Of a DNA stretch of 64,000 bases, positions 1 to 8,297 are shown one piece after another (positions within the stretch are counted from its first letter, which is position 1; the number at the start of each line of letters is the position of its first letter). The position numbers and the translations under genes were made by a program. The stretch is from Paraburkholderia susongensis (GTDB taxonomy: Bacteria; Pseudomonadota; Gammaproteobacteria; Burkholderiales; Burkholderiaceae). Location: the NCBI RefSeq assembly GCF_900177725.1, contig NZ_FXAT01000010.1:169213-233212 (forward strand). Direction: 5' to 3'. The notes beneath the pieces were generated by a model, which worked only from the letters and a program-made list of their open reading frames with translations, was not told the origin of the DNA and made no database searches.

Positions 1-511
1 CCGCGCCGCCCTGCGTCGCCAACTGCCAGCTCGCGCGAAAACCGCGCCGCGAACCGCCGCCCTGCTCGAGCAGCGCCGAGGTGGCCGCGCCGAACTCGCC
101 GCCTTGCGAGAAACCCTGCACGAGCCGCGCAAACACGATCAGAAGCGGAGCCGCCAGGCCGATCTGCGCGTAGGTGGGCGTGACCGCAATCAGCCCGGTG
201 CTCACCGCCATCAACATGATGGTCACGCTGAGCGCGGCCTTACGTCCCTTGCGGTCGGCGTAGACGCCGAGCAGCACGCTGCCGAGCGGCCGCGTGATGA
301 AGCCCGCCGCAAACGTTGCGACAGAGAGCAGCAACGACGTGGTCGGGTCCGCCGACGGAAAAAACAGCCTGCCGATGATCACCGCAAAAAAACCGTAGAC
401 GGTGAAGTCGAAGAATTCGAGCCAGTTGCCGATTACCGCTGCGGCAACGGCGCCGCGGCTGGAAATCCGGCCGGCGTCGACGGCATGGCCGGCATCGGTC
501 GTGGTATTCAT
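1..511 (-). CDS. MFS transporter, metabolite:H+ symporter type (3' end cut by window edge)
   Basis: The first 170 or so residues of an inner-membrane sugar/organic-acid transporter are visible; the reading frame runs open off the left edge. It begins MNTTTDAGHAV and soon reaches the sequence GNWLEFFDFTVYGFFA, the first transmembrane segment typical of the metabolite:H+ symporter (MHS/ShiA/CitA) branch. The loop between helices 2 and 3 carries the MFS signature as GVYADRKGRKAAL, and helix 4 has RLVQGFSQGGEFGAATSALLEQ, also typical. The start codon lies 15 bp before the upstream gene for the M20 amidohydrolase ends, reading on the minus strand, so the two form a transport-plus-hydrolysis operon. 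The substrate is probably the amide cleaved by that enzyme or its product; this is inference. It is similar in plan to the transporter at 19957. Confidence 0.88.
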   Translation of the reverse strand, partial: MNTTTDAGHAVDAGRISSRGAVAAAVIGNWLEFFDFTVYGFFAVIIGRLFFPSADPTTSLLLSVATFAAGFITRPLGSVLLGVYADRKGRKAALSVTIMLMAVSTGLIAVTPTYAQIGLAAPLLIVFARLVQGFSQGGEFGAATSALLEQGGGSRRGFRASWQLATQGGA

Positions 512-525
512 CGCGTGTCTTCCAT

Positions 526-1716
526 TCACTGCCCCAGATATCGCTCCACGAGCCGCGCCCAGAACGCCGCGCCGACCGGCAAGCTACGGTCGTTGAAGTC
601 GTAGTGCGGGTTGTGCACCATGCAGCCGTCCTCGCCGACACCGTTGCCGATGCGCAGGAACGTGCCCGGCCGCTGCTGCAGCATGAACGCGAAGTCCTCG
701 CTGCCCATCAGGATATCGGTCTGCGCGACCACCTTGTCGTCGCCGACGAGTTCGCGCGCGACCTGCACCGCGAAATCCGTTTCGGCGTCCGTATTGATGA
801 CGACCGGATAGCCCTCGATGTATTCGACGTGCGCCTTGCCGCCGTAGCTCGCGGCCTGGGTTTCGGCGAGTTCGGTGATGCGCTTCTTCAGCAGCGCGCG
901 CACGTCGGGGCTGAACGAGCGCACGCTCAGCTCGAGCCGCGCGCTACTCGAAATCACGTTGTTCGCGGTGCCCGCGTGCATCGAGCCGACCGTCACGACC
1001 GCCGGCTGCGACGGATCGACGTTGCGCGCGACGACCGTCTGCAGCGCCATCACGATGCTTGCCGCTACAACCACGGGATCGACGGTCAGATGCGGGCGCG
1101 CCGCATGGCCGCCGACGCCTTCGATCGTGATGATCGCCTTGTCGCCCGCCGACATGAACGGCCCCTTGCGGAACAGCAGCATGCCAGGCTCCGCGCCCGG
1201 ATGGTTGTGCAGGCCGAACACGGCGTCGCACGGGAAGCGCTCGAACAGGCCGTCGTTGATCATTTTCAGCGCGCCGCTGTCGATGCCGCTTTCCTCCGCC
1301 GGCTGAAAATACAGATGCACGGTGCCCGAAAAATTGCGCGTGGCCGCGAGATGCTGCGCGGCGCCGAGCAGCATCGTCGTGTGGCCGTCGTGGCCGCATG
1401 CGTGCATCTTGCCGTGCGTGCCGCTCGCATACGGCAGGCCGGTCTGCTCGAGGATCGGCAGCGCGTCCATGTCCGCGCGAATGCCGATGCTGCGCTTGCC
1501 GTCGCCCGCCTTGAGCGTGCCCACCACGCCGGTCTTGCCGACTCCGCGCGTAACCTGCCAGCCCCACTGTTCGAGCTTCTCCGCGACCAGTGCGGCGGTC
1601 TGCACTTCCTCGTACGCGAGTTCGGGATGGTGATGAATGTGATGGCGAATCTCACGCAGGCTCGCGGAGGCAGGCTCCAGATCGGACACTTCGGTCAAAC
1701 GCGGGGTCTCGTTCAT
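526..1716 (-). CDS. M20 family amidohydrolase (hippurate hydrolase-like)
   Basis: A 396-residue zinc aminoacylase/amidohydrolase of the M20D (HipO/IAA-amino acid hydrolase) family, which cleaves N-acyl amino acids in the cytoplasm. Metal-binding motifs are clear: the RADMDALP strand, MHACGHDGH (about residues 105-112, Cys107 and His109 as ligands) and PAEE near 139-142 with the catalytic glutamate. The dimerisation domain follows, then MGSEDFAFM and the late His ligand region. An in-frame ATG lies 18 codons upstream, but the start at 1716 follows the family N-terminus and has GGAG 13 nt before it. It is the first gene of an operon with the MFS transporter and is divergent from the LysR gene at 1872, which probably controls it. 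The exact acyl-amino acid substrate cannot be read from sequence. Confidence 0.9.
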   Translation of the reverse strand: MNETPRLTEVSDLEPASASLREIRHHIHHHPELAYEEVQTAALVAEKLEQWGWQVTRGVGKTGVVGTLKAGDGKRSIGIRADMDALPILEQTGLPYASGTHGKMHACGHDGHTTMLLGAAQHLAATRNFSGTVHLYFQPAEESGIDSGALKMINDGLFERFPCDAVFGLHNHPGAEPGMLLFRKGPFMSAGDKAIITIEGVGGHAARPHLTVDPVVVAASIVMALQTVVARNVDPSQPAVVTVGSMHAGTANNVISSSARLELSVRSFSPDVRALLKKRITELAETQAASYGGKAHVEYIEGYPVVINTDAETDFAVQVARELVGDDKVVAQTDILMGSEDFAFMLQQRPGTFLRIGNGVGEDGCMVHNPHYDFNDRSLPVGAAFWARLVERYLGQ

Positions 1717-1871
1717 TGCTTTATTGCTCCATGGATTCGGGCCGGCAGAGAGGCGGCAACAAGATGGCAAAAGCCGGTAGGCAGCCTCGCACTATAGCCA
1801 CGCCGTTTTGTTGGAATAAGATGCTATTTTTTTCACCCTGATTAACAGGTTTTATATCCGGGATTTCCCTT

Positions 1872-2780
1872 ATGAAATTGCAGCAGTTGCAGGCTTTCGT
1901 CGCCGCCGCGCACCACCGTAGCTTGCGCGCCGCCGCACGCGAACTCGGCGTGACGCAGCCGGCCGTCACGCATACGATTCGCGAGCTCGAAAGCGCACTG
2001 AATGCGGAGTTGATGGTGCGCAGCGTGCGCGGCATCGAGCTGACCGCGTGCGGACTCGCGCTGCTGCCACGCGCGGAGCAGTTGCTCGGCGACATGCGCC
2101 GCACGGTCGAAGCCGTCGAGCAGGTGAAGGGGGAACTGGCCGGCAAGGTCAGCGTTGGGACCATGCCCTCGCTCGCGCTCACGGTGCTGCCGCATGCGGT
2201 GTCGAGCTTTCGCGAGAAGATGCCGCTCGTGAATCTGCATCTGGAAGAAGTGACGGTGCCCGATGCGCTCGCGCGCCTGCGCAACGGCGCGCTCGATCTC
2301 GCGGCGATCCATCACGTGCAGGCATTGGACAGCGATCTCGTGCAGATGCCGCTCTACTCGACGCAGTTCGCCGTCACGATGCGCGCCGGGCATCCGCTCG
2401 CGAACGTCACACGGCTGCATGAACTGCTCGACGCCGAATGGATCGTGACGGTCGGGGCCGATCACTTTCCGCACAGCGTGATGATGGCGATGTTCAGCGC
2501 GCACGGCCTGCCGGTGCCGAAGCGGCAACTGCGCGCGCCTTCGTCGTTTGCGGTGACGCTCGGGCTCGTCTCGCAGACCGACGTGATCAGTTGCTTCACG
2601 CGGCCGCTCGCGCAGATGGTCGCGCCGCTCGGCATTCGCGTCGCGCAGATCGAAGACGCGCTGCCGAACTACGACCTCAGCATCATCTCGCGGCGCGATC
2701 TGCTGCCGACACCGGCGGTGCAGCAATTCGCGTCGTGTTTGCAGCAGGCCACGCAGGAAAGGATGAGGGTCGCCCCGTAG
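1872..2780 (+). CDS. LysR family transcriptional regulator
   Basis: A 302-residue LysR-type regulator. The N-terminal winged helix-turn-helix begins MKLQQLQAFVAAAHHRSLRAA, slightly unusual in its Q-rich first helix, and continues with ARELGVTQPAVTHTIRELE; the rest is a two-lobe effector-binding domain beginning about residue 90 (KVSVGTMPSLALTVLPHAV). The domain resembles the CynR/CbL/TsaR group, but the effector is not predictable. It is transcribed away from the M20 amidohydrolase/MFS operon across a 155-bp AT-richer spacer, the standard arrangement for a LysR protein controlling its neighbour and itself. Its stop is 14 bp from the convergent phnN stop, so it is unlikely to belong to the phosphonate locus. 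Confidence 0.9.
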   Translation: MKLQQLQAFVAAAHHRSLRAAARELGVTQPAVTHTIRELESALNAELMVRSVRGIELTACGLALLPRAEQLLGDMRRTVEAVEQVKGELAGKVSVGTMPSLALTVLPHAVSSFREKMPLVNLHLEEVTVPDALARLRNGALDLAAIHHVQALDSDLVQMPLYSTQFAVTMRAGHPLANVTRLHELLDAEWIVTVGADHFPHSVMMAMFSAHGLPVPKRQLRAPSSFAVTLGLVSQTDVISCFTRPLAQMVAPLGIRVAQIEDALPNYDLSIISRRDLLPTPAVQQFASCLQQATQERMRVAP

Positions 2781-2794
2781 CGCACCACGCGCCG

Positions 2795-3346
2795 CTACGC
2801 GTTCGCGTGCTCCCTCAGCACGGCAATCAGCGCATGCCCGGCGTCTTCGAGCGCGCCGGAATTATCGATCGTCGTGCAGCGCACGCCGTCGGGCAACGCA
2901 AACGGCGCACGCCGCGCGAGGCGCGCCGCGACCTGCTCCGCCGATTCGCGCGCCCGGGCGCCAAGCCGCGCTTCGAGAATATGCGCGGCGGCGTCCACGT
3001 GAACCACTTCCGCGTGCGGATAACGCACGAGCGCATGCTGCACGTGCTGCCGCGAACCGTTGACGACCACCGTGCAGCCGCGCGCGAGCCACGCATCGAG
3101 TTCGATACCGATGCCGTAGCGCAGCGAATGGCTCGACCATTCGAGCGCGAAGAGGCCCAGCACCGAACGCGCGGCGAATTCCTCGACACTCAGCGCGACA
3201 TGCACTTCACCGTTGCCGCTCGGCCGAGTGATATAGCGGTGCGCGAACAGGATCGGCTCGCCCATCAGATGCTGGCGCGCGAAGCCGAGCAGCGAGTCCT
3301 TGCCCGCGCCCGACGGTCCCATTACGTAGATCAAACGTCCTGTCAT
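2795..3346 (-). CDS. phnN: Ribose 1,5-bisphosphate phosphokinase PhnN
   Basis: A 183-residue P-loop kinase that phosphorylates ribose 1,5-bisphosphate to 5-phosphoribosyl diphosphate (PRPP), the final salvage step after C-P lyase action. The Walker A motif is GPSGAGKDSLL at residues 10-20, with the Asp after the lysine that marks PhnN rather than guanylate kinase. HRYITRP follows in the nucleotide/substrate lid region. Its ATG overlaps the stop of the DUF1045 gene by 4 bp (3343-3346), so the two are translationally coupled. It is the last gene of the phnF arm, which runs opposite to phnGHIJKLM. Length matches the family (about 185). Confidence 0.93.
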   Translation of the reverse strand: MTGRLIYVMGPSGAGKDSLLGFARQHLMGEPILFAHRYITRPSGNGEVHVALSVEEFAARSVLGLFALEWSSHSLRYGIGIELDAWLARGCTVVVNGSRQHVQHALVRYPHAEVVHVDAAAHILEARLGARARESAEQVAARLARRAPFALPDGVRCTTIDNSGALEDAGHALIAVLREHANA

Positions 3347-4107
3347 GGCTGGCTTACCTGGTTGTGCGATTCATTCTCCGGCGCGTCGCTGCAAAACGGC
3401 AAGCGCTGCCACAACACGAACGGCTCGCCGGGCGCCGGTTCGACGAAGAGCGCGGCGTGATCGATCATCAACGGCCCGAGCGCGGGCGTGCGCTGCCGCC
3501 ACCATGCGAGCAGCGTCGCGCGCTCTCCGGCATCGGCGAGGGAATTGGACAGCGTCATATGAAAACGGAATTCGTCGAACACGTAGGGATAGCCCCATTG
3601 CAACAGCAAGCTCCGCTGCCGTTCGCTGAGCGGCGCGGCGAGCCGGCGCGCGAGATCGGCCGCCGACGGTTGCGCGCGCAATGCATCGAGCGCTTGCAGC
3701 GCGCTCGCCGCGACCTCGCGCATGCGCGCTTCGCCGTGCGAACCTGCGGGACGCAAGGCGACGAAATCGCCGAGCGTGGCGGCTTCCACCGGTAAAGCGA
3801 ACGCGCGTTGCGTGAGCGCCCAGGCACTCGCCTTGGCGAGCACGTCGTCATGTGTAAGCCCATCGGCAAGGCGGAACGGCGCGACCAGCGTGCCATGCCA
3901 GCCATAGCGGCGCGGCGCATCCGTCAGCTCGGCGAGCGCACGCGCAAGGCCCGGGGGCTGCGGCGGCGCGCAGCGCTCGCCGCTTTGCGCATCGCGGCCG
4001 AGCCATGCCGAACCGGCCTGCCACCACGCGGATTCACGCGACGGTGCGTAATACACGGCAAAGCGCGCCTGTGTGCTCCATGCCGGGTTCCATGACGCGC
4101 CGCTCAC
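3343..4107 (-). CDS. DUF1045 phosphonate-metabolism protein, 2H phosphoesterase type
   Basis: A 254-residue protein of the DUF1045 family found in C-P lyase operons. Two H-x-T-x motifs of the 2H phosphoesterase superfamily are present: HGTL at 71-74 (in RYGWHGTLVAPFRL) and HMTL at 183-186. That superfamily acts on cyclic phosphodiesters. The C-P lyase reaction yields 5-phosphoribosyl 1,2-cyclic phosphate, which PhnP opens in E. coli, and no phnP is visible here, so this protein is a candidate replacement; this is inference. It overlaps phnN by 4 bp downstream and phnF by 4 bp upstream (3343-3346 and 4104-4107), making a tightly coupled three-gene unit. Confidence 0.85.
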   Translation of the reverse strand: MSGASWNPAWSTQARFAVYYAPSRESAWWQAGSAWLGRDAQSGERCAPPQPPGLARALAELTDAPRRYGWHGTLVAPFRLADGLTHDDVLAKASAWALTQRAFALPVEAATLGDFVALRPAGSHGEARMREVAASALQALDALRAQPSAADLARRLAAPLSERQRSLLLQWGYPYVFDEFRFHMTLSNSLADAGERATLLAWWRQRTPALGPLMIDHAALFVEPAPGEPFVLWQRLPFCSDAPENESHNQVSQP

Positions 4108-4862
4108 AGGTCATGCTCCACGAACAGTTGTACGCGATCCGCCGCGAAATGCGTAAAGCCGTATTTGACCGGTGTGCCTTGCAGATCGACGTCGACGTTT
4201 TCCACCCACAGCACCGGTTGCTGCCGGTTGATGTTCAAACGCCGCGCCACTTCCGGCTCGGGCAGTACGCTGCCGATGCGGCTCCACTTGCGCAGATAGT
4301 CGTTCACGCCGAATTCGGCCATCGCCTTCGTGATGCCGCCCGTGCGTTGCAGCACGTCGGGCAGATCGGCGAAACGCGCGGCCGGATACCAGTTGCGCGC
4401 GAACGTGAGCGGCACGCCGTCGGACTCGTGCAACGATTCGATCCGGTAGACCGCCGCGCCGGCGCGCAGACCCAGCGCCTTGGCAACGCCCGGTTCGGCC
4501 TTCACGCGCGCGGCCGACAGCATCGTGCCCGCCGCCGAGTGATGCTGCTGACGCAGGTTCTCGGTGAAGCGCGTGCGGCGCCCGATCGTATAGTCGATCG
4601 CGCCGGGCTGCACGAACGTGCCCCGCCCCTGCTCGACGCTCACGAGACCGAGCGCGGCAAGGCCGAGCATGGCGCGGCGCACGGTGTGACGGTTCACGTC
4701 GAAGCGTTTAGCCAGCTCACCCTCGCTCGGCAGCCTCCCTTCCTCGCCGAAACCGCTGGCCGCGATTTCGGCGGCCAGAATCTGTTCGATCTGCCGCCAG
4801 ACGGCCACGCCCGCGCCGCGTTCGAGCATCGTGGCGGGCGTTGCGCTGTCGTTCGATGTCAT
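4104..4862 (-). CDS. phnF: GntR/HutC family regulator PhnF
   Basis: A 252-residue transcription factor. Residues about 20-95 form the GntR winged helix (LPSEGELAKRFDVNRHTVRR is the recognition region), followed by a UTRA ligand-binding domain with the usual YRIESLHESDGVPLTFARNW stretch. PhnF homologues repress phosphonate genes and are released by a phosphorylated ligand. The gene heads the phnF-DUF1045-phnN arm and faces phnG across a 180-bp spacer holding a perfect 18-bp palindrome at 4977-4994, the likely operator for both arms. Four-base overlap with the next gene argues for a single transcript. Confidence 0.92.
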   Translation of the reverse strand: MTSNDSATPATMLERGAGVAVWRQIEQILAAEIAASGFGEEGRLPSEGELAKRFDVNRHTVRRAMLGLAALGLVSVEQGRGTFVQPGAIDYTIGRRTRFTENLRQQHHSAAGTMLSAARVKAEPGVAKALGLRAGAAVYRIESLHESDGVPLTFARNWYPAARFADLPDVLQRTGGITKAMAEFGVNDYLRKWSRIGSVLPEPEVARRLNINRQQPVLWVENVDVDLQGTPVKYGFTHFAADRVQLFVEHDL

Positions 4863-4976
4863 GGTGCTGTCATTCCCTTAAGTTCAAATGATCGCCATGA
4901 CGTGCATTGTAGTGCGCAAGCCGTGATGGAAATATGAAACGGCTCCAGTGCGCAACAGTTGCGACAAGTACGCCTT

Positions 4977-4994
4977 TAAACGTCTAGACGTTTA
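4977..4994. promoter_or_regulatory. 18-bp perfect palindrome, candidate PhnF operator
   Basis: The bases TAAACGTCTAGACGTTTA read the same on both strands. HutC-subfamily GntR proteins bind short palindromes with a GT...AC core, and GTCTAGAC fits that pattern. The site lies 48 bp before the phnG start and 114 bp before the phnF start, between the two divergent arms of the locus, where one operator could control both directions. Assignment to PhnF rests on position and symmetry, not on a matched experimental site. Confidence 0.65.
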
Positions 4995-5042
4995 GATGAA
5001 TAGATGCTCAAATGTCCATTCGATGGATCGACAGGAAATCCG

Positions 5043-5573
5043 ATGAGCGCTACCCCCGTTTCGTCCGCTGGGCCTTCGTCCGCCATGCCGTGCGGCGCCG
5101 CGCCCTCGTCGGCCCGGCGTGCCTGGATGGCCGTGCTGGCCCGCACGCCGCGCGCCGATCTCGAAGCCGCGCTGGAGCACGTGCTAGAAGCCCTGCCCAG
5201 ACCCGCCTACGACTGGCTGCGGCCGCCTGAAATCGGCCTCGCGATGGTGCGCGGGCGCATCGGCGGCAGCGGCGATCCGTTCAACCTCGGCGAAGCGACC
5301 GTCACGCGCGCCACGCTGCGCCTGCATGCGAATGATGCGCATGGCAAGGCTGGCGCGATCGTCGGCGTCGCCTGTCATCTGGGACGCGACCGCCGCCGCG
5401 CCGAACTCGCCGCGCTCGCCGACGCGCTGCTGCAAATGCCGGAGCATCACGACATGATGCATCGCCGGCTGATCGAGCCGTTTGCCGCGCAGCAGAACGC
5501 GCAACGCGCGAAACGGCACCAGGACGCCGCATCGACGCGCGTCGAATTCTTCACGATGGTCCGGGGCGACTGA
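5043..5573 (+). CDS. phnG: Phosphonate C-P lyase system protein PhnG
   Basis: A 176-residue subunit of the C-P lyase core complex (PhnGHIJ), which with PhnI, PhnH and PhnL converts ATP and alkylphosphonate to alpha-D-ribose 1-alkylphosphonate 5-triphosphate. Family features are seen in RRAWMAVLARTPRADLEAAL near the N-terminus, RPPEIGLAMVRGRIGGSGDPFNLGE in two stretches through the middle and VEFFTMVRGD at the end. An ATG exists 13 codons earlier, but the start at 5043 is preceded by AGGAAA at a proper distance. Its TGA shares one base with the phnH ATG. Slightly longer than the E. coli protein owing to a Ser/Ala-rich N-terminus. Confidence 0.92.
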   Translation: MSATPVSSAGPSSAMPCGAAPSSARRAWMAVLARTPRADLEAALEHVLEALPRPAYDWLRPPEIGLAMVRGRIGGSGDPFNLGEATVTRATLRLHANDAHGKAGAIVGVACHLGRDRRRAELAALADALLQMPEHHDMMHRRLIEPFAAQQNAQRAKRHQDAASTRVEFFTMVRGD

Positions 5574-6184
5574 TGGAAAACTCACAGATTGCGTTGTCCA
5601 CGCTGACACCGGGTTTTAGCGACCCGGTCCACGATACCCAGGCGGTGTTTCGCACGCTGCTCGATACGCTGTCGCGGCCGGGCACGATCGGCGTCATCGG
5701 CGACCGGCTGCCCGAGCTACGCGATGCGCGCGCCGAACCGGCCGCGTTCGCCGCGCTGCTCACGCTCTGCGATTACGCTACGCCGGTCTGGCTCGCGCAA
5801 CCCGATCACGCGCTCGCGTCGGCGTTGCGCTTTCATACCGGCGCGCCGCTCGTCGACGCGCCCGCGGAGGCCGCTTTCGCGTATCTCCACGACGCTGGCG
5901 CATTGCCGCCGCTCGACAGCTTCGCGCCCGGCAATGCCGAGTCGCCCGAGCAATCGGCCACGCTGCTGATCCGCGTCGATGCGCTGACGGGCGGCGCGCC
6001 GGTCGAGCTGAGCGGCCCAGGCATTCTCGATACCGCAACGATTACGCCAGCGGGCTTGCCCGTGTATTTCTGGCGCGAACGCGCGGCGCTCGCACCGCTT
6101 TTTCCGTGCGGCATCGACTGTTATCTGGTTTGCGGCATGCGCCTGATCGGCCTGCCGCGCACAACTGAAGCGAAGGTGAGCTGA
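5573..6184 (+). CDS. phnH: Phosphonate C-P lyase system protein PhnH
   Basis: A 203-residue C-P lyase core subunit, a PLP-transferase-fold protein that has lost the cofactor site. The N-terminal signature is good: LTPGFSDPVHDTQAVFRTLL, then DTLSRPGTIG, followed by LSGPGI in the later half and the C-terminal IDCYLVCGMRLIGLPRTT. Start and stop each overlap the neighbouring gene by one base (TGATG junctions at 5571-5575 and 6182-6186), so phnG, phnH and phnI are translationally coupled, consistent with a stoichiometric complex. Confidence 0.94.
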   Translation: MENSQIALSTLTPGFSDPVHDTQAVFRTLLDTLSRPGTIGVIGDRLPELRDARAEPAAFAALLTLCDYATPVWLAQPDHALASALRFHTGAPLVDAPAEAAFAYLHDAGALPPLDSFAPGNAESPEQSATLLIRVDALTGGAPVELSGPGILDTATITPAGLPVYFWRERAALAPLFPCGIDCYLVCGMRLIGLPRTTEAKVS

Positions 6185-7368
6185 TGTACGTTGCCGTCAA
6201 AGGTGGAGAGCGCGCCATCGAAGCGTCCTGGAGCCTGCTCGACAAGGCGCGCCGCGGCGACCCGCAAATCGCCGAGCTGAGCGTCGCGCAGATTCGCGAG
6301 CAGTTGCGTCTCGCGGTCGCGCGCGTGATGACCGAAGGCTCGGTCTACGACGAAGAACTCGCGGCGCTTGCGATCAAGCAGGCGGCCGGCGATCTGGTCG
6401 AAGCGATCTTTCTGCTGCGCGCGTATCGCACCACGTTGCCGCGTTTCGGCTACACACGCGCAATCGATACCGAAGCGATGCAGGTGGAGCGCCGCATTTC
6501 GGCGACCTTCAAGGACGTGCCTGGCGGGCAGTTGCTCGGCGCGACTTATGACTACACGCAGCGTCTGCTCGATTTCGCGTTGCTCGCCGAAGGTCACAAC
6601 GAAGCGGCCGCGACGCCGCATCGCGCACCGGGTGCGCAGGAGCCGTCCGCCACGGCGCCGATGCCGCGCGTCGTGTCCCTGCTCGACAAGGAAGGGCTGA
6701 TCGAACAGGAGCGTCCGTCGCCCGAGTGCGCGGAGCCCGGCGACCTGTCGCGCGAGCCGCTCGCGTTTCCCGCGAGCCGCGCCACGCGTCTGCAGAATCT
6801 CGCGCGCGGCGACGAAGGCTTCCTGCTCGCGATGGGTTACGCAACGCAGCGCGGCTACGCGCATTCGCATCCGTTCGCGGGCGAGATCCGCTTCGGCACG
6901 ATCGCGGTCGAAATGGAACTCGACGAACTGGGCGAGGCGGTCGACATCGGCGATATCGACATCACCGAATGCCAGATGATCAACCAGTTCGCGGGCAGCG
7001 GCGCGGTGCCGCCCACCTTCACGCAGGGCTATGGCCTCGCGTTCGGCCACTCGGAGCGCAAGGCGATGGCGATGGCGCTCGTGGATCGCGCGTTGCGCGC
7101 CGGGGAACTCGGCGAGACACTGGCTTCGCCGACGCAGGACATCGAGTTCATGCTGTCGCATAGCGATAACGTCGAGGCGTCGGGCTTCGTGCAGCATCTG
7201 AAGCTGCCGCACTATGTCGATTTCCAGGCGGAGCTGGAACTGGTGCGGCGTCTGCGCGCGCAGCATGATGGTCAGGACAGCGGCGATACAAACGACGCAA
7301 ACGACGCGGCCGGCTCAATCAGCGCAGCCGGCACAAGCAACGCCACCGACAAGGAGCATGCAGCATGA
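6184..7368 (+). CDS. phnI: Carbon-phosphorus lyase complex subunit PhnI
   Basis: A 394-residue nucleosidase subunit that, within the C-P lyase core, displaces adenine from ATP and attaches the phosphonate to ribose C1'. Family signatures include MYVAVKGGERAIEASW at the start, GYTRAIDTEAMQVERRISATF near 100, GFLLAMGYATQRGYAHSHPF near 220 and VEASGFVQHLKLPHYVDFQA near 325. The last 30 residues are a low-complexity Asp/Asn/Thr/Ala tail not usual in the family. The stop overlaps phnJ by 4 bp. Length is somewhat above the E. coli protein (354) mainly because of this tail. Confidence 0.95.
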   Translation: MYVAVKGGERAIEASWSLLDKARRGDPQIAELSVAQIREQLRLAVARVMTEGSVYDEELAALAIKQAAGDLVEAIFLLRAYRTTLPRFGYTRAIDTEAMQVERRISATFKDVPGGQLLGATYDYTQRLLDFALLAEGHNEAAATPHRAPGAQEPSATAPMPRVVSLLDKEGLIEQERPSPECAEPGDLSREPLAFPASRATRLQNLARGDEGFLLAMGYATQRGYAHSHPFAGEIRFGTIAVEMELDELGEAVDIGDIDITECQMINQFAGSGAVPPTFTQGYGLAFGHSERKAMAMALVDRALRAGELGETLASPTQDIEFMLSHSDNVEASGFVQHLKLPHYVDFQAELELVRRLRAQHDGQDSGDTNDANDAAGSISAAGTSNATDKEHAA

Positions 7369-8297
7369 ACGCGCCGGACACCGCTCTTTCGAGCGCCTCA
7401 TACGACAGCGCCGCGCACGGCTACAACTTCGCGTATCTCGACGAGCAGACCAAGCGCATGCTGCGCCGCGCGTTACTCAAGGCGGTCGCGGTGCCGGGCT
7501 ACCAGGTGCCGTTCGCGTCGCGTGAAATGCCGTTGCCGTTCGGCTGGGGCACGGGCGGCATTCAGGTGACGGCGGCGATCATCGGCAAGGAAGACACGCT
7601 GAAGGTCATCGACCAGGGTTCCGACGAAACCACCAACGCGGTCAACATCCGCCGCTTCTTCGCACGCACCACCGGTGTGGCGACTACGCGCCGCACGGCG
7701 GACGCGACGATCATCCAGACACGTCACCGCATACCCGAAACGCCGCTCACCGCGCGGCAGATTCTGGTCTACCAGGTGCCGATGCCCGAGCCGCTGTTCC
7801 GGCTCGAACCGCGCGTCGCCGAATGCAGGAAGCTGCACGCGCTCGCCGATTACGGCCTGATTAGCGTGAAACTCTACGAGGACATCGTGCATCACGGCAG
7901 CATCGCGACCACGTACGACTATCCGGTGATCGTCAATCATCGCTATCTCACATCGCCCTCGCCGATCCCGAAGTTCGACAACCCGAAGATGCATATGAGC
8001 CCCGCGCTGCAACTGTTCGGCGCGGGACGCGAGCGGCGCATTCATGCGATTCCCCCCTATACATCGGTGCGCAGTCTCGACTTCGACGATCACCCGTTCG
8101 AAGTGCAGAAGTGGCAGCACGCCTGCGCGCTGTGCGGATCGAAGGAGAGCTTTCTCGACGAAATGATCGTTGACGACGCGGGCACGCGCATGTTCGTCTG
8201 CTCGGATAGCGACTACTGCCACGAGCGGCGCGGCGACGGCGATACCGCACCGCAAGCGCCGCTGCCACGCCGCGCGCGCGAAGGAGAATCCGCATGA
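7365..8297 (+). CDS. phnJ: Alpha-D-ribose 1-methylphosphonate 5-phosphate C-P lyase PhnJ
   Basis: A 310-residue radical-SAM-type enzyme that breaks the carbon-phosphorus bond, releasing the alkane and ribose 1,2-cyclic phosphate 5-phosphate. The Fe-S and thiyl-radical cysteines are C254, C257, C279 and C285, giving the spacing C-x2-C-x21-C-x5-C, identical to E. coli C241/C244/C266/C272. N-terminal sequence YNFAYLDEQTKRMLRRALLK and GYQVPFASREMPLPFGWGTG are classic. All catalytic residues are intact, so the locus should be functional. Overlaps phnI and phnK by 4 bp each. The C-terminal 25 residues are a basic, family-variable extension. Confidence 0.97.
   Translation: MNAPDTALSSASYDSAAHGYNFAYLDEQTKRMLRRALLKAVAVPGYQVPFASREMPLPFGWGTGGIQVTAAIIGKEDTLKVIDQGSDETTNAVNIRRFFARTTGVATTRRTADATIIQTRHRIPETPLTARQILVYQVPMPEPLFRLEPRVAECRKLHALADYGLISVKLYEDIVHHGSIATTYDYPVIVNHRYLTSPSPIPKFDNPKMHMSPALQLFGAGRERRIHAIPPYTSVRSLDFDDHPFEVQKWQHACALCGSKESFLDEMIVDDAGTRMFVCSDSDYCHERRGDGDTAPQAPLPRRAREGESA

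Noticed and set aside
604..1797. Long plus-strand open frame of 397 codons opposite the M20 amidohydrolase
   Set aside because: Its product is Arg/Ala-rich without any domain and it lies wholly on the complement of a gene with clear motifs; typical GC-rich shadow.
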